Assembly (NCBI GenBank): GCA_022402565.1
Contig: JAKRSC010000024.1
Coordinates: forward strand, 1 to 64,000
DNA: 64,000 nucleotides
Direction of reading: 5' to 3'
Source: Hydrotalea sp.
GTDB taxonomy: Bacteria; Bacteroidota; Bacteroidia; Chitinophagales; Chitinophagaceae
The position numbers were made by a program, and so were the translations under genes. The notes under the pieces are model-generated. The model saw only the letters and a list, made by a program, of their open reading frames with translations. It had not been told where the DNA came from and did no database searches. How positions within the stretch are numbered: the first letter of the stretch is position 1; each line of letters begins with the position of its first letter. Below are positions 49,968 through 59,452 of the stretch, one piece after another.

Positions 49968-51199
49968 TAAAGCATTCTAACTTTAATAGTTTGTTTGATT
50001 TCTTTCAATAATTCTAGTGCCTTTTTTGAAAGTTTCTTATCAACATCTAAAACTACATATCCAATCTCATCATTAGTTTTTAAGTATTGTCCAACTATAT
50101 TGATTTTGTGCTTAGAAAGCTGTGTATTAATAGCTCCTAATACTCCTGGAACATTTTTATGAATGTGCAAAATTCTGTGAGCACCCTCAACTGGTGGTAA
50201 GCCAATTGCCGGAATGCTGTGACAACCATATGAAATACCTCTTTCCAAATACTGTACTAATTTAATTCCTACATCTTCTCCAATATTTTCTTGGGCTTCT
50301 TCTGTGCTTCCACCAATATGAGGAGTTAACAAAACGTTCGGTAAATCTTGGATAGGTGTACTAAAATGATCGCCATTCTTCTCTGGCTCTACAGGAAATA
50401 CATCAATAGCAGCACCACTAATATGTTTCTCAAGAATTGCTTTCTTTAACGCTTCTAAATCCACTACATGTCCACGCGCATAATTAATTAATATAGCCCT
50501 AGGTTTCATGTTTTTTAGGCTAGTCTTATTAATTAAATTTTTTGTGGTTGCATTTTCAGGAACATGCAAAGTAACAATATCAGCATGCTGTAATAAGTCC
50601 TTCAAATTCTTTGCAGCTATTGCATTACCCAAGGGAAGCTTATTTTCTATATCATAAAATCGCACTTTCATACCAAGTGCTTCAGACAAAACACTCACTT
50701 GCGACCCAATATTTCCATAACCAATGATACCTAATGTTTTTCCTCTTAATTCATAACTCCCTTTTGCGTCCTTCATCCAAATACCATCGTGTGCAGCTTT
50801 ATTTTTGTCGGGTATTCTTCTAATTAACATAATAGCAGCTCCTATGACTAGTTCTGCTACACTTCGTGTGTTACTATATGGTGCATTAAAAACAGCAATA
50901 CCTGCTTCAGAAGCTGCTTTTAAATCAACTTGATTCACCCCAATACAAAAACAGCCAATAGCCTGAAGTTTTGAAGCTGCCTTCAATACCCGCTCTGTTA
51001 CCTGTGTCTTAGAACGAATGCCAAGTAAATGAACATCCTTGATTTCATGGATTAATTCTTCTTCCGAAAGCGCTCCAGAAATTTTTTTAATATGATGATA
51101 ACCGTTGGAGTGAATTAACTGAACGGCTTTTTCGCTGATGTTTTCAAGAAGAAGCCATTTAATTTTTTCTTTGGGATAGCTGGTTGTTTGCGTGCTCAT
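49964..51199 (-). CDS. serA: D-3-phosphoglycerate dehydrogenase
   Basis: A 411-residue protein, like E. coli SerA (410). The NAD-binding motif is TLGIIGYGNIGSQVSVLSEA, the catalytic Arg is in ILINYARGHVVDLEALKKAI, the catalytic His in VLLTPHIGGSTEEAQENIGE, and the acid residue lies between them in DVFPVEPEKN. A C-terminal ACT domain (HIHKNVPGVLGAINTQLSKH) senses serine. It starts serine synthesis from 3-phosphoglycerate. It is convergent with selO and divergent from the serine hydrolase gene; no serC or serB is nearby. The -7-like box predicts a leaderless mRNA. Confidence 0.96.
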   Translation of the reverse strand: MSTQTTSYPKEKIKWLLLENISEKAVQLIHSNGYHHIKKISGALSEEELIHEIKDVHLLGIRSKTQVTERVLKAASKLQAIGCFCIGVNQVDLKAASEAGIAVFNAPYSNTRSVAELVIGAAIMLIRRIPDKNKAAHDGIWMKDAKGSYELRGKTLGIIGYGNIGSQVSVLSEALGMKVRFYDIENKLPLGNAIAAKNLKDLLQHADIVTLHVPENATTKNLINKTSLKNMKPRAILINYARGHVVDLEALKKAILEKHISGAAIDVFPVEPEKNGDHFSTPIQDLPNVLLTPHIGGSTEEAQENIGEDVGIKLVQYLERGISYGCHSIPAIGLPPVEGAHRILHIHKNVPGVLGAINTQLSKHKINIVGQYLKTNDEIGYVVLDVDKKLSKKALELLKEIKQTIKVRMLY

Positions 51200-51205
51200 A
51201 TGTTG

Positions 51206-51213
51206 CGAAAATA
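51206..51213 (-). promoter_or_regulatory. Possible -7 box of serA
   Basis: TATTTTCG on the minus strand, one mismatch from TAnnTTTG, continuing CAAC. The expected start coincides with the ATG (51199). Confidence 0.4.
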
Positions 51214-51274
51214 ATTGTATCGAATGAATTTATACACAATAGGCCCTAATTCTTTAGCGTTATGGACTAGCATT

Positions 51275-51282
51275 TATATTTG
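51275..51282 (+). promoter_or_regulatory. -7 box of the serine hydrolase gene
   Basis: TATATTTG matches TAnnTTTG. The expected start is near 51289, 11 bases before the ATG at 51300. Confidence 0.55.
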
Positions 51283-51299
51283 CCAAGATCCGTTCCACT

Positions 51300-52514
51300 A
51301 TGACACAAAAATTCCTATACATAAGTTTGTTCTTTGCTGCTACCCTCTCCTGTTCATCAAGTGGTGAAAAGCTAGAAATACCTAAAGTTTTCTCAAAAAC
51401 AGTTGGACTTAAAGAATCAGAGAAAGAAAAATACAGAAAACTGCTTCAACCTTATTACGATTCTTTAAAAAGAACCGGATTTTCGGGAGGTATTATTGTT
51501 GCTAAAAAGGGTGAGGTCATTCTCGAAGACTATACAGGCTACTATGACTGGAAACAAAAAATTCCAATAGAAAGCAACACCCCACTTCATGTTGCATCTG
51601 TAAGCAAAACATTTACTGCAATTGCCATGCTTCACTTTTGGGAAAATGAAGCATTTCAACTAGACGATGCTGTACAAAAATATTTACCGGAATTCCCTTA
51701 CAAGGATATTACAATCCATTCCTTACTAAGCCATCGTTCCGGTTTACCGAATTATGCAAATCTCTTGACAGATTATATTACAACTGTAAAATATGTAAAG
51801 AATAAGCGAGGTAAAAAAGTGCCTGTAACCACAAGAAAAAAGGCTGCACCTTTTGTAGAAGGGTATGTGGAAAACAAAGATGTATTGAGGTATTTTGCGG
51901 TTAAAAAACCTGGATTGGTTTTCCGGCCTAACTCAAGATTTCAGTATTGTAATAGTAATTATGTGCTGCTAGCATTATTGCTGGAAAAGTTTTCTGGAAA
52001 GTCTTATCCTCAACTCATGAAGGATCTTATTTTTGATCCCTTAGGAATGAAGGATAGCTACATTTTTGACAAAAGCCATGTTTCAAATTATCAGCCTTCC
52101 TATTTTGCCAATCTTCGGCCTTACCCAATTGATAAATTTGATTGCTTGTATGGCGACAAAAACGTGTACACAACAGCTCGAGATCTTTTACAATGGGAAC
52201 AAGGTTTAGCTCAACATAAAATTATAAGCCCAGAAACACTATCCATGGCCTATGAACCGCAAAGTTTTGAAAAGCCAGGTATTCATAATTATGGTTTGGG
52301 ATGGAGAATGATTCTCTATCCAGAAAAGAAAGTAATATACCACAACGGTTGGTGGCACGGTAATAATGCTGTTTTCACCCGTTTGGTGGATGATAATGCC
52401 ACAATAATTATAACCGGAAATAGGTATAATGAGGCTATATATAGATTTGGTAGAAGGATGAACAATGCGTTTTTCGCTGTATCTGATACCACTTTGTTAG
52501 AAGAAATGCCCTAA
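51300..52514 (+). CDS. Serine hydrolase of the beta-lactamase/class C family, lipoprotein
   Basis: A 404-residue protein. The signal peptide ends in the lipobox AATLSC. The three active-site motifs of the class C/penicillin-binding fold are present: S-x-x-K in HVASVSKTFTAIAMLHF, Y-x-N in FQYCNSNYVLLALLL and the H-x-G block in VIYHNGWWHGNNAVF. Family members include esterases, D-aminopeptidases and low-activity beta-lactamases; the sequence does not say which. It is anchored at the cell envelope. It is divergent from serA and probably monocistronic. Confidence 0.88.
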   Translation: MTQKFLYISLFFAATLSCSSSGEKLEIPKVFSKTVGLKESEKEKYRKLLQPYYDSLKRTGFSGGIIVAKKGEVILEDYTGYYDWKQKIPIESNTPLHVASVSKTFTAIAMLHFWENEAFQLDDAVQKYLPEFPYKDITIHSLLSHRSGLPNYANLLTDYITTVKYVKNKRGKKVPVTTRKKAAPFVEGYVENKDVLRYFAVKKPGLVFRPNSRFQYCNSNYVLLALLLEKFSGKSYPQLMKDLIFDPLGMKDSYIFDKSHVSNYQPSYFANLRPYPIDKFDCLYGDKNVYTTARDLLQWEQGLAQHKIISPETLSMAYEPQSFEKPGIHNYGLGWRMILYPEKKVIYHNGWWHGNNAVFTRLVDDNATIIITGNRYNEAIYRFGRRMNNAFFAVSDTTLLEEMP

Positions 52515-52571
52515 TCACATTAAAAAACAACTTAAATTATAACTGCAAGATTCATTTTGCTGTTTAACCCC

Positions 52572-52579
52572 TATTTTTG
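52572..52579 (+). promoter_or_regulatory. -7 box of hppA
   Basis: TATTTTTG matches TAnnTTTG. The expected start is near 52586; the ATG is at 52618. Confidence 0.5.
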
Positions 52580-52617
52580 TTTTCCTTAACTAAACCAATC
52601 ATCAATCCTCTAGACTT

Positions 52618-54990
52618 ATGAACAGTATGCTTTTTTACGCAGTCCCTGCAATGGCTCTGTTGGGATTATTGTACACCGTTGTAAAATACAATTGGGTATC
52701 CAAACAAGACGCAGGCGATCAAAAAATGAGAGACATCAGTAATTACATTGCAGAAGGCGCTATGGCGTTCCTTCGTGCTGAATGGAAGATACTGAGCTAT
52801 TTTGTGGTTATTGTAGGTATTCTTTTGGCTTTTATGGCGCAGGCTAATGCTGCACATGGCGGTCACTGGAGTATTGCAGTAGCTTTTGTTATTGGTGCTG
52901 TATTTAGCGCCTTTGCCGGTTATATTGGAATGAGCATTGCTACAAAAGCGAATGTTAGAACAGCACAAGCTGCTCGTACAAGCTTAAGTAAAGCATTGAA
53001 TGTATCTTTTACAGGTGGTTCTGTAATGGGATTAGGTGTAGCAGGTTTGGCAGTGCTTGGATTAGGTGGATTGTATTTAATTCTTAAAGCAATTTTCGCT
53101 CCTGAGGCAGCTGCTAATTCTGAAGAAATGATCAGAACTATTGAAGTGCTAACTGGATTTTCTTTGGGTGCTGAATCAATTGCATTGTTTGCACGTGTTG
53201 GTGGTGGTATTTATACAAAAGCTGCCGACGTTGGTGCTGACTTAGTAGGTAAAGTAGAAGCAGGTATTCCTGAAGATGACCCTCGTAACCCAGCTACTAT
53301 TGCAGATAACGTGGGTGATAACGTAGGTGACGTTGCTGGTATGGGTGCCGACTTGTTTGGCTCTTATGTTGCAACAGTACTTGCAACCATGGTTTTAGGT
53401 AGAGAAACTATTAGCGAAGATGCTTTCAACGGCTATGCTCCTATCCTTCTTCCTATGCTAATTGCAGGGGTTGGTATCATTTTCTCTATCATTGGCACTT
53501 TGTTTGTAAAAGTCTCTGATAGTGCTGGAATTAATACCGATAATGTTCAAAAAGCGCTCAATTTAGGAAACTGGGGTTCAATTGTTTTAACCGCAATAGC
53601 TTCAGTTGGTCTAGTATACTATATCCTTCCTGAAACCATGACCCTTCGTGGTGCCGAATTTACACGTAACGGTGTGATGGGGGCTATCCTCGTTGGTCTT
53701 GCGGTAGGTGCTCTTATGAGTATGATTACAGAATACTATACTGCAATGGGTAAGCGTCCAGTATTGTCCATTATTCGTCAGTCTGCAACCGGACATGGAA
53801 CCAACGTAATTGGCGGTCTTGCTGTGGGTATGGAATCAACCTTCTTACCAATCTTAGTATTGGCAGCTGGTATTTATGGTTCTTTCCTTTGTGCTGGATT
53901 ATACGGTGTAGCAATTGCGGCAGCAGGTATGATGGCTACTACTGCTATGCAGTTAGCAATCGATGCTTTTGGTCCAATAGCTGATAACGCTGGAGGTATT
54001 GCTGAAATGAGTGAATTACCTCCTGATGTTCGTGAAAAAACAGATGTTTTAGATGCTGTGGGTAACACCACTGCGGCAACTGGTAAAGGTTTTGCTATCG
54101 CATCTGCTGCATTAACAGCCCTTGCTTTATTTGCTGCATTCGTGGGTGTTGCAATGCCTGATAACCAACAAATTGACATCTATAAAGCAGATGTACTAGC
54201 TGCATTGTTCATAGGTGGAATGATTCCTTATTTGTTCTCATCTCTTGCAATTCGCGCTGTGGGTGAAGCGGCCATGGCAATGGTGGAAGAAGTTCGTCGT
54301 CAGTTTAGAACCATTCCGGGTATCATGGAAGGTACCGGTAAGCCTGAATACGATAAGTGTGTGGCTATCTCTACTGAGGCATCTATCAAGAAAATGATGC
54401 TTCCTGGGGCATTGGCTATAGTTTCTCCATTAATTATCGGTTTTGTATTTGGTCCAGAAGCTCTTGGTGGCTTCTTAGCGGGTGCTACTGTGAGTGGTGT
54501 TTTAATTGGGATGTTCCAAAACAACGCTGGAGGTGCATGGGATAATGCTAAGAAGAGCTTTGAAAAAGGTGTAGAAATTAACGGTGAAATCTATAAAAAG
54601 AAGAGTGAGCCGCATAAAGCTGCTGTAACAGGTGATACAGTTGGTGATCCTTTCAAGGATACTTCAGGCCCTTCTATGAATATCTTAATCAAATTAATGA
54701 GTATTGTATCATTGGTAATTGCCCCTACTTTGGCTTCATTACATGGAAATACACCTAGCGCTGATAATGCAACTCCTAAAACAGAAGTTGTAGCTCCAGC
54801 TCAAGCAAATCTTGCTAATGTAACAGCAGAAGAGGTTCTATTGATAGAGGAAAGCATGAAAGTGAATGGCATAATTGCTGAGTCTGATGTGGTTTCTTTT
54901 ATTGAAGGCAAGTTGTTCATTAATAATCAGTCTGTCACAAATGATTTACAAGTGGAGGCTGAAAAAATATACCAGCTTCTGAAAAGCTAA
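52618..54990 (+). CDS. hppA: Membrane-bound pyrophosphatase (ion-pumping, K+-dependent type)
   Basis: A 790-residue protein with about 16 helices. The pyrophosphate-binding block is [20 protein letters not shown] followed by [20 protein letters not shown]; the second is [20 protein letters not shown] and the third is [25 protein letters not shown] has Ala where K+-independent enzymes have Lys, which places it in the K+-dependent group; whether it pumps Na+ or H+ cannot be settled by eye. After the last helix (near residue 710) there is an 80-residue soluble tail with Pro/Ala-rich linker and a small domain ([16 protein letters not shown]), not part of the usual family. It has its own promoter and terminator. 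Confidence 0.95.
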   Translation: MNSMLFYAVPAMALLGLLYTVVKYNWVSKQDAGDQKMRDISNYIAEGAMAFLRAEWKILSYFVVIVGILLAFMAQANAAHGGHWSIAVAFVIGAVFSAFAGYIGMSIATKANVRTAQAARTSLSKALNVSFTGGSVMGLGVAGLAVLGLGGLYLILKAIFAPEAAANSEEMIRTIEVLTGFSLGAESIALFARVGGGIYTKAADVGADLVGKVEAGIPEDDPRNPATIADNVGDNVGDVAGMGADLFGSYVATVLATMVLGRETISEDAFNGYAPILLPMLIAGVGIIFSIIGTLFVKVSDSAGINTDNVQKALNLGNWGSIVLTAIASVGLVYYILPETMTLRGAEFTRNGVMGAILVGLAVGALMSMITEYYTAMGKRPVLSIIRQSATGHGTNVIGGLAVGMESTFLPILVLAAGIYGSFLCAGLYGVAIAAAGMMATTAMQLAIDAFGPIADNAGGIAEMSELPPDVREKTDVLDAVGNTTAATGKGFAIASAALTALALFAAFVGVAMPDNQQIDIYKADVLAALFIGGMIPYLFSSLAIRAVGEAAMAMVEEVRRQFRTIPGIMEGTGKPEYDKCVAISTEASIKKMMLPGALAIVSPLIIGFVFGPEALGGFLAGATVSGVLIGMFQNNAGGAWDNAKKSFEKGVEINGEIYKKKSEPHKAAVTGDTVGDPFKDTSGPSMNILIKLMSIVSLVIAPTLASLHGNTPSADNATPKTEVVAPAQANLANVTAEEVLLIEESMKVNGIIAESDVVSFIEGKLFINNQSVTNDLQVEAEKIYQLLKS

Positions 54991-55011
54991 GAAGTCTACA
55001 TTTCTGAAAAG

Positions 55012-55040
55012 ATCCCGGGCTAATTCCCCGGGATTTTTTT
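55012..55040 (+). terminator. Intrinsic terminator of hppA
   Basis: Stem ATCCCGGG (55012-55019) with CCCGGGAT (55027-55034), then a run of T. Confidence 0.9.
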
Positions 55041-55057
55041 TGCCATTATGTTAAAAA

Positions 55058-55345
55058 ATGTTTATAACTTGTGGAAAATTGCTCCGAATGCCATCAATTA
55101 TTCAAGCATCCTTAAGCAGCAACGAAATGTTGCATATTCAGGTGAATGATCCAAAACTTATGCTGGAAACTATTGAGTACAGAATTTTGGATACAAGCTC
55201 ATTTATAGTTAGAAGGGGAAAGTTTTCTGGTTTTGAAACGCAAATTAATCTAAGACACTTGGATCAAAAGAAATACAACCTTCAACTTATTGCCGAAGAG
55301 AGTACATTGTACGAAACTGAATTTTACAAAAATGCTATGATTTAA
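55058..55345 (+). CDS. Small standalone protein resembling a type IX secretion C-terminal sorting domain
   Basis: A 95-residue protein starting at ATG 55058; ATG 55088 (MPSIIQASL) is the alternative and gives 85. There is no signal peptide. The beta-rich chain follows the order of a sorting domain: EMLHIQVNDPKLMLETIEYR, then ILDTSSFIVRRGKFSGFETQ, then INLRHLDQKKYNLQLIAEES, then LYETEFYKN. In true T9SS cargo this 80-residue module ends a much larger exported protein after a YPNP motif, which is missing here. It could be a decayed remnant or an independent small protein. The hppA terminator lies just upstream and the next gene 19 bases downstream. Confidence 0.5.
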   Translation: MFITCGKLLRMPSIIQASLSSNEMLHIQVNDPKLMLETIEYRILDTSSFIVRRGKFSGFETQINLRHLDQKKYNLQLIAEESTLYETEFYKNAMI

Positions 55346-55364
55346 TTGTGCGAACTTCGCCTCT

Positions 55365-55934
55365 ATGAAGTTGAATTATTGGCTGTTACGCATATTTTTT
55401 GTTGCCCTCATTTTATTTTCATTCTGGAAGGAATCTATACAGGCATTTGTTTATGTTGCTCTAATTTGGGCACTTGGTGAAACACTCACCCATCACCCTC
55501 GGTTTAAATACAGGAAACCAGTTACCTTCTTTTTTCTGCTTGCAACTATTGCTATGTTGTTAACATGGGATAGAACAAGAACAGAATTATTGAATCCGCA
55601 TATTGAGCTTGCACTTAATAGAATGGAGCATGTAGTTTTTGCATGGATTGTTGGTTGGACATTTTATTTAGTTGCATCAGTTGAACAAGCATCGCGCTTC
55701 AAAAGAAGAGAATTGTTGTTTTACTACTTTGCTGGTTACAATTTTATTGGGTGGTTAAACGAAGTTTTTCAAAATAGTTTGGAAGGAAATTTGGTTGTTG
55801 CAATGCATAAGGAAAACATGATTGATATGGCTGTCAACTTTTTAAGTGCACTCTTTTTTGTTGGAGCTGTAACTATATTTCATAAAAAGTTAAGAAACTA
55901 CCTCAAGCGCATTGCTTATCCAATTGTTTCATAA
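55365..55934 (+). CDS. VanZ-like membrane protein
   Basis: A 189-residue protein with about five membrane helices (LLRIFFVALILFSFWK, VTFFFLLATIAMLLTW, EHVVFAWIVGWTFYLVASV, LLFYYFAGYNFIGWLNE, MAVNFLSALFFVGAVTIF). The pattern of charged residues follows the VanZ-like family: His in NRMEHVVFAW, Glu and Gln in GWLNEVFQN, and Asp then Asn in IDMAVNFLSA. VanZ-like proteins are small membrane proteins of unclear action, one of which gives low-level teicoplanin resistance. The assignment rests on spacing of these residues, so it is tentative. It follows the small protein gene by 19 bases. Confidence 0.5.
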   Translation: MKLNYWLLRIFFVALILFSFWKESIQAFVYVALIWALGETLTHHPRFKYRKPVTFFFLLATIAMLLTWDRTRTELLNPHIELALNRMEHVVFAWIVGWTFYLVASVEQASRFKRRELLFYYFAGYNFIGWLNEVFQNSLEGNLVVAMHKENMIDMAVNFLSALFFVGAVTIFHKKLRNYLKRIAYPIVS

Positions 55935-55948
55935 TTACGGTTTGGGTT

Positions 55949-55986
55949 GAATAAAAAATGGATACCCTTTCTTTGAGTATCCATTT
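55949..55986 (-). terminator. Intrinsic terminator of tmRNA
   Basis: Stem AAATGGATAC (55956-55965) with GTATCCATTT (55977-55986); on the minus strand a T-rich run follows (complement of 55949-55958). It begins directly after the tmRNA 3' end. Confidence 0.85.
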
Positions 55987-55987
55987 G

Positions 55988-56358
55988 TGGAGCCGAGGGG
56001 AGTCGAACCCCTGTCCAAACAAGTTTACAGTAAGCTTTCTACATGCTTATTTCACTATTATTTGTTGGGTTTACAATGGAAGTGAACCAACCTCTGTACA
56101 CCTTAGCTGGATAGTTCTTAAATTAACAGCACAGCCTAAGTTAATCGCAACCTGTATTTGTTTTGAGTCGGCGGCGGAACATGGTAACAGATCAACCTGT
56201 TCGGCGGCCCTAATGACTACTTAATCACTGATTAGGCAGCCATGGCATACTGTGTATTGCCATTTAATGTTTGAATATTCAGATTAAAGTGCTAATTATC
56301 CAACGCACTGCATGCTTACACCTACCGGAATCCATGCTGTCAAAACCAATACGACCCC
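55988..56358 (-). ncRNA. ssrA: Transfer-messenger RNA (tmRNA)
   Basis: The minus strand gives a 371-base RNA beginning GGGGTCGTATTGG (5' end at 56358) and ending in the tRNA-like GGTTCGACTCCCC then TCGGCTCC and A, to which CCA is added. The first seven bases pair with the last seven of the acceptor stem. The tag frame (complement of 56232-56261) reads G-N-T-Q-Y-A-M-A-A followed by TAA, the usual hydrophobic degradation tag ending in AA. It rescues stalled ribosomes with SmpB. A TAACTTTG box lies 12 bases upstream. It is divergent from nothing; prmA precedes it on the same strand. Confidence 0.95.
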
Positions 56359-56369
56359 AGTTGGAAATG

Positions 56370-56377
56370 CAAAGTTA
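56370..56377 (-). promoter_or_regulatory. -7 box of the tmRNA gene
   Basis: TAACTTTG on the minus strand, continuing CATT, matches TAnnTTTG. The expected start is near 56363, five bases before the mature 5' end at 56358. Confidence 0.65.
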
Positions 56378-56395
56378 CAAATAAACCCTGTAAAC

Positions 56396-57211
56396 CTACA
56401 TATGATGAAGAATCATAGCAACCCACTTATCGCGCTGCACCAATTTTTCTTGAGCTAAACCAACTTTATGATATACTTCTTCCAAAACTTGAACATCTTC
56501 TGGCAAAAATCCACTTATAAATAATCGGCCATTTGTTCTTAGCTTTTTAGCCAAACCTTCCATATTATCTAAAAGGATATGTCTATTAATATTAGCTAAA
56601 ATAAAATCATACTCTCCATCAACTCCAGCATGATCTAATAATTGCAACCTAACCTGTGTGCAGTTGTTAGTAGCTGCATTTTCTTCTGAATTTTCTATAC
56701 ACCAAGTATCGCAATCGGTAGCCAAAACTTGAGTTGCTCCTAATTTCTCAGCTAAAATGGCTAATACTCCTGTCCCTGTCCCAAAATCAAAAACTTTTTT
56801 ACCTACCCAATTAAATGAACGCATTAATTGCATCATCATATGAGTAGTGGCATGGTGACCCGTACCAAAACTCATTTTAGGTGTAATCTGCAACTCATAT
56901 TGTACACCAATAATTGGTTCATGAAAATGAGCTCTAATACCCACAAAATCGTCCACAATAACAGGCTCAAAATTAGACTCCCATAAAGCATTCCAGTTTT
57001 GTTGTTCAATTTGTTCAAAAGAATGAGCCCAGCCTTTTATGTTCAAATAGCTTTCCACTTCTGTCCTTTTCATCTTTTCCTCAAGAATATAGGCATGCAA
57101 AGTATTCTCTTCCTCTTCAAATGATTCCCAATCCATTTGAATCAAAGCGGCCATAGCTTCTTCCCTATCACTCTCCTGGGTTATTTCTATTGTTAATTTC
57201 CAATACATCAT
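56396..57211 (-). CDS. prmA: Ribosomal protein L11 methyltransferase
   Basis: A 271-residue protein starting MMYWKLTIEI (ATG at 57209-57211). The N-terminal half is the L11-recognition domain; the C-terminal half is a class I methyltransferase with SAM motif VFDFGTGTGVLAILAEKLGA, acidic LATDCDTWCIENS and the PrmA-specific ILANINRHILLDNM (N-x-x in place of NPP). MSFGTGHHATTHMM before it is the family signature. It trimethylates L11 in the cytoplasm. It lies between tmRNA and pnp on the minus strand; a terminator separates it from pnp. Confidence 0.93.
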   Translation of the reverse strand: MMYWKLTIEITQESDREEAMAALIQMDWESFEEEENTLHAYILEEKMKRTEVESYLNIKGWAHSFEQIEQQNWNALWESNFEPVIVDDFVGIRAHFHEPIIGVQYELQITPKMSFGTGHHATTHMMMQLMRSFNWVGKKVFDFGTGTGVLAILAEKLGATQVLATDCDTWCIENSEENAATNNCTQVRLQLLDHAGVDGEYDFILANINRHILLDNMEGLAKKLRTNGRLFISGFLPEDVQVLEEVYHKVGLAQEKLVQRDKWVAMILHHM

Positions 57212-57222
57212 ATACTATAAGT

Positions 57223-57247
57223 AAAAAAAAACTCTCCCGAAGGAGAG
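57223..57247 (-). terminator. Intrinsic terminator of pnp with a UUCG tetraloop
   Basis: On the minus strand CTCTCC-TTCG-GGAGAG (stem 57242-57247 with 57232-57237) is followed by eight T. The C(UUCG)G loop is an exceptionally stable form. Confidence 0.92.
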
Positions 57248-57254
57248 GTAATTA

Positions 57255-59432
57255 TTAAGATTGTGTTTCGTTTGAATTTTCTCCTCTTGGAGGTGTAGAT
57301 CCACCACCCTCAGGACGCTCAGGTCTTGGGATTAAAGCTTTGCGACTTAATTTAAATTTACCAGTCTTATGATCAATTCCAATCAACTTTACTTTTACCT
57401 TATCGCCCTCTTTGAAAACACCTTCCATAGATTCTAGGCGCTTCCAACTGATTTCGCTGATATGTAATAAACCTTCTTTCTTAGGTAAAAATTCAACAAA
57501 AGCCCCAAACTCTTTTATACCTTTTACTGTTGCCTCATATACAGAACCTTCTTCAGGAACAGCAACCAGACCTTTTACCCAAGCAACTGCTCTATCTAAG
57601 CCTTCTTTTGCTTGAGAGAATATGCTCACTTCACCCTGATTACCTACTTCTTCGATATTGATAGTAGTACCAGTTTCGCGCTGAATTTCTTGAATGACTT
57701 TACCCTGTGGTCCAATGACTGCACCAATGAATTCCTTATCAATAAATAACTTCACCATTCTTGGTGCATGCGGCTTCACTTCTTCGCGAGCTGCAGGCAT
57801 GGTTGCATACATAGCATCCAAAATGTGCAATCGACCTTGTTTAGCCTGCATCAAAGCTTCACGCATCACATCCATGCTTAAGCCGTCAATTTTGATATCC
57901 ATTTGTACACCACAAATTCCATCTTTGGTACCAGTAACTTTGAAATCCATATCTCCTAAATGATCTTCATCACCTAGAATATCAGTTAAAATAGCATACT
58001 TGCCGTCTTTAGCACGGGTTATAAGTCCCATTGCTACCCCGCTCACATGTTTAGGCACTGGAACACCCGCATCCATTAACGCAAGTGAACCTGCACAAAC
58101 AGTTGCCATAGATGAAGAACCATTACTTTCCAAAATATCACTTACTACACGAACAGTATACGGATATTCATTACCTGGCATCATTTGCTTCAAGCTTCTC
58201 ATTGCCAAATTACCATGACCAACTTCTCTTCTACCAGGTCCACGCATTGGCTTCACTTCACCTGTTGAGAATGGTGGGAAGTTATAGTGTAAAATGAACT
58301 TGCTATAGTCACTGCTTGCTGCACTCTCAATTAACAACTCATCTAATGGAGTACCTAAAGTAACGGTTGTTAATGATTGTGTTTCTCCACGTGTAAACAA
58401 TGCTGATCCGTGTGGTGTGGGCAACGCATCTATTTCCATATATAACGGACGAACCTGATCTAATTTTCGTCCATCTAAACGAGTGCGATCATCTAAAATC
58501 ATATCACGCACTACATCATATTGTAAATCGCCTAAATATTTTCCAACCAACTTCGCATCTTTATCTTCTAATTCTCCTAATGCTTCTTTTACTTCAGCTT
58601 CTAATTGCTTGAAAGCACTGCTTCTATCGTGCTTAGCACTTGCTGAACTTGCAATAGCATACATTTTAGCCTTTGCTAAATCAACAATACGCTGCTCTAA
58701 TTCGCTGTTGGTATAAGGCTTTGTATAATCTCTTTTACCAGTTACACCTTTCTTCTCACGAAGTGCATGCTGTGCAGCAATTTGAACGCGAATTGCATCG
58801 TGCGCTATTTGCAATACTTGTACCAAATCTTCTTCACTGCACTCTTGGCTTTCACCTTCTACCATCATGAGGTTCTTCTCAGTTGCTGCAACAATGTAAT
58901 CCATATCAGCTTTTGCCAATTCAGTTCTAGTAGGGTTAACTACATACTGTCCTGCAATTCTTGCTACTCTAACCTCAGAAATAACTTCTTTAATAGGAAT
59001 ATCAGAAACAGCTAATGCAGCAGAAGCAGCTAAACAAGCTAATGCATCAGGCATTACTTCTTTATCGCTTGAAATGAGGGTAACTAATACTTGTACATCA
59101 CACAAATAATCTTCAGGGAAAAGTGGGCGAAGAGCTCTATCAATTAATCGACTAATTAAAACTTCATAGTCACTTAAACGACCTTCTCTTTTGAAAAAAG
59201 ATCCAGGTATTCTTCCAGCAGATGCAAATTTTTCTTGATAATCAACTGTTAATGGGAAAAAACTTTGACCGTCTTTAGGCTCTTTGTTTGCTACTACTGT
59301 AGCTAATAAAACGCAGTTCCCTTGCTTAACTACCACAGAGCCGTCGGCTTGCCTGGCTAATTTTCCAGTTTCTATAGTCACTTCAGCTCCCGATGGCAGC
59401 TGAAAAGATGTGCTAATTGCTTGTAAATTCAT
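57255..59432 (-). CDS. pnp: Polyribonucleotide nucleotidyltransferase
   Basis: The start was set at ATG 59432 (MNLQAISTSFQLPSGAEVTI), where PNPase homology begins, giving 725 residues; an in-frame extension to 59534 is in the leader. Two RNase PH-like domains (first: GNCVLLATVVANKEPKDGQS; second: LFTRGETQSLTTVTLGTPLD and GPGRREVGHGNLAMRSLKQM) hold the phosphate site. A KH domain (KLFIDKEFIGAVIGPQGKVI) and an S1 domain (VYEATVKGIKEFGAFVEFLP) end it. It degrades RNA 3' to 5' with phosphate. Its leader has a hairpin 21 bases before the ATG. It follows rpsO, as in many bacteria, and ends at a strong terminator. Confidence 0.97.
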   Translation of the reverse strand: MNLQAISTSFQLPSGAEVTIETGKLARQADGSVVVKQGNCVLLATVVANKEPKDGQSFFPLTVDYQEKFASAGRIPGSFFKREGRLSDYEVLISRLIDRALRPLFPEDYLCDVQVLVTLISSDKEVMPDALACLAASAALAVSDIPIKEVISEVRVARIAGQYVVNPTRTELAKADMDYIVAATEKNLMMVEGESQECSEEDLVQVLQIAHDAIRVQIAAQHALREKKGVTGKRDYTKPYTNSELEQRIVDLAKAKMYAIASSASAKHDRSSAFKQLEAEVKEALGELEDKDAKLVGKYLGDLQYDVVRDMILDDRTRLDGRKLDQVRPLYMEIDALPTPHGSALFTRGETQSLTTVTLGTPLDELLIESAASSDYSKFILHYNFPPFSTGEVKPMRGPGRREVGHGNLAMRSLKQMMPGNEYPYTVRVVSDILESNGSSSMATVCAGSLALMDAGVPVPKHVSGVAMGLITRAKDGKYAILTDILGDEDHLGDMDFKVTGTKDGICGVQMDIKIDGLSMDVMREALMQAKQGRLHILDAMYATMPAAREEVKPHAPRMVKLFIDKEFIGAVIGPQGKVIQEIQRETGTTINIEEVGNQGEVSIFSQAKEGLDRAVAWVKGLVAVPEEGSVYEATVKGIKEFGAFVEFLPKKEGLLHISEISWKRLESMEGVFKEGDKVKVKLIGIDHKTGKFKLSRKALIPRPERPEGGGSTPPRGENSNETQS

Positions 59433-59452
59433 AAAAATTCGTGTTGTAAATT

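Noticed and set aside
55958-56224. Plus-strand open frame of 88 codons
   Set aside because: It lies on the opposite strand of the tmRNA gene, which explains the sequence fully.
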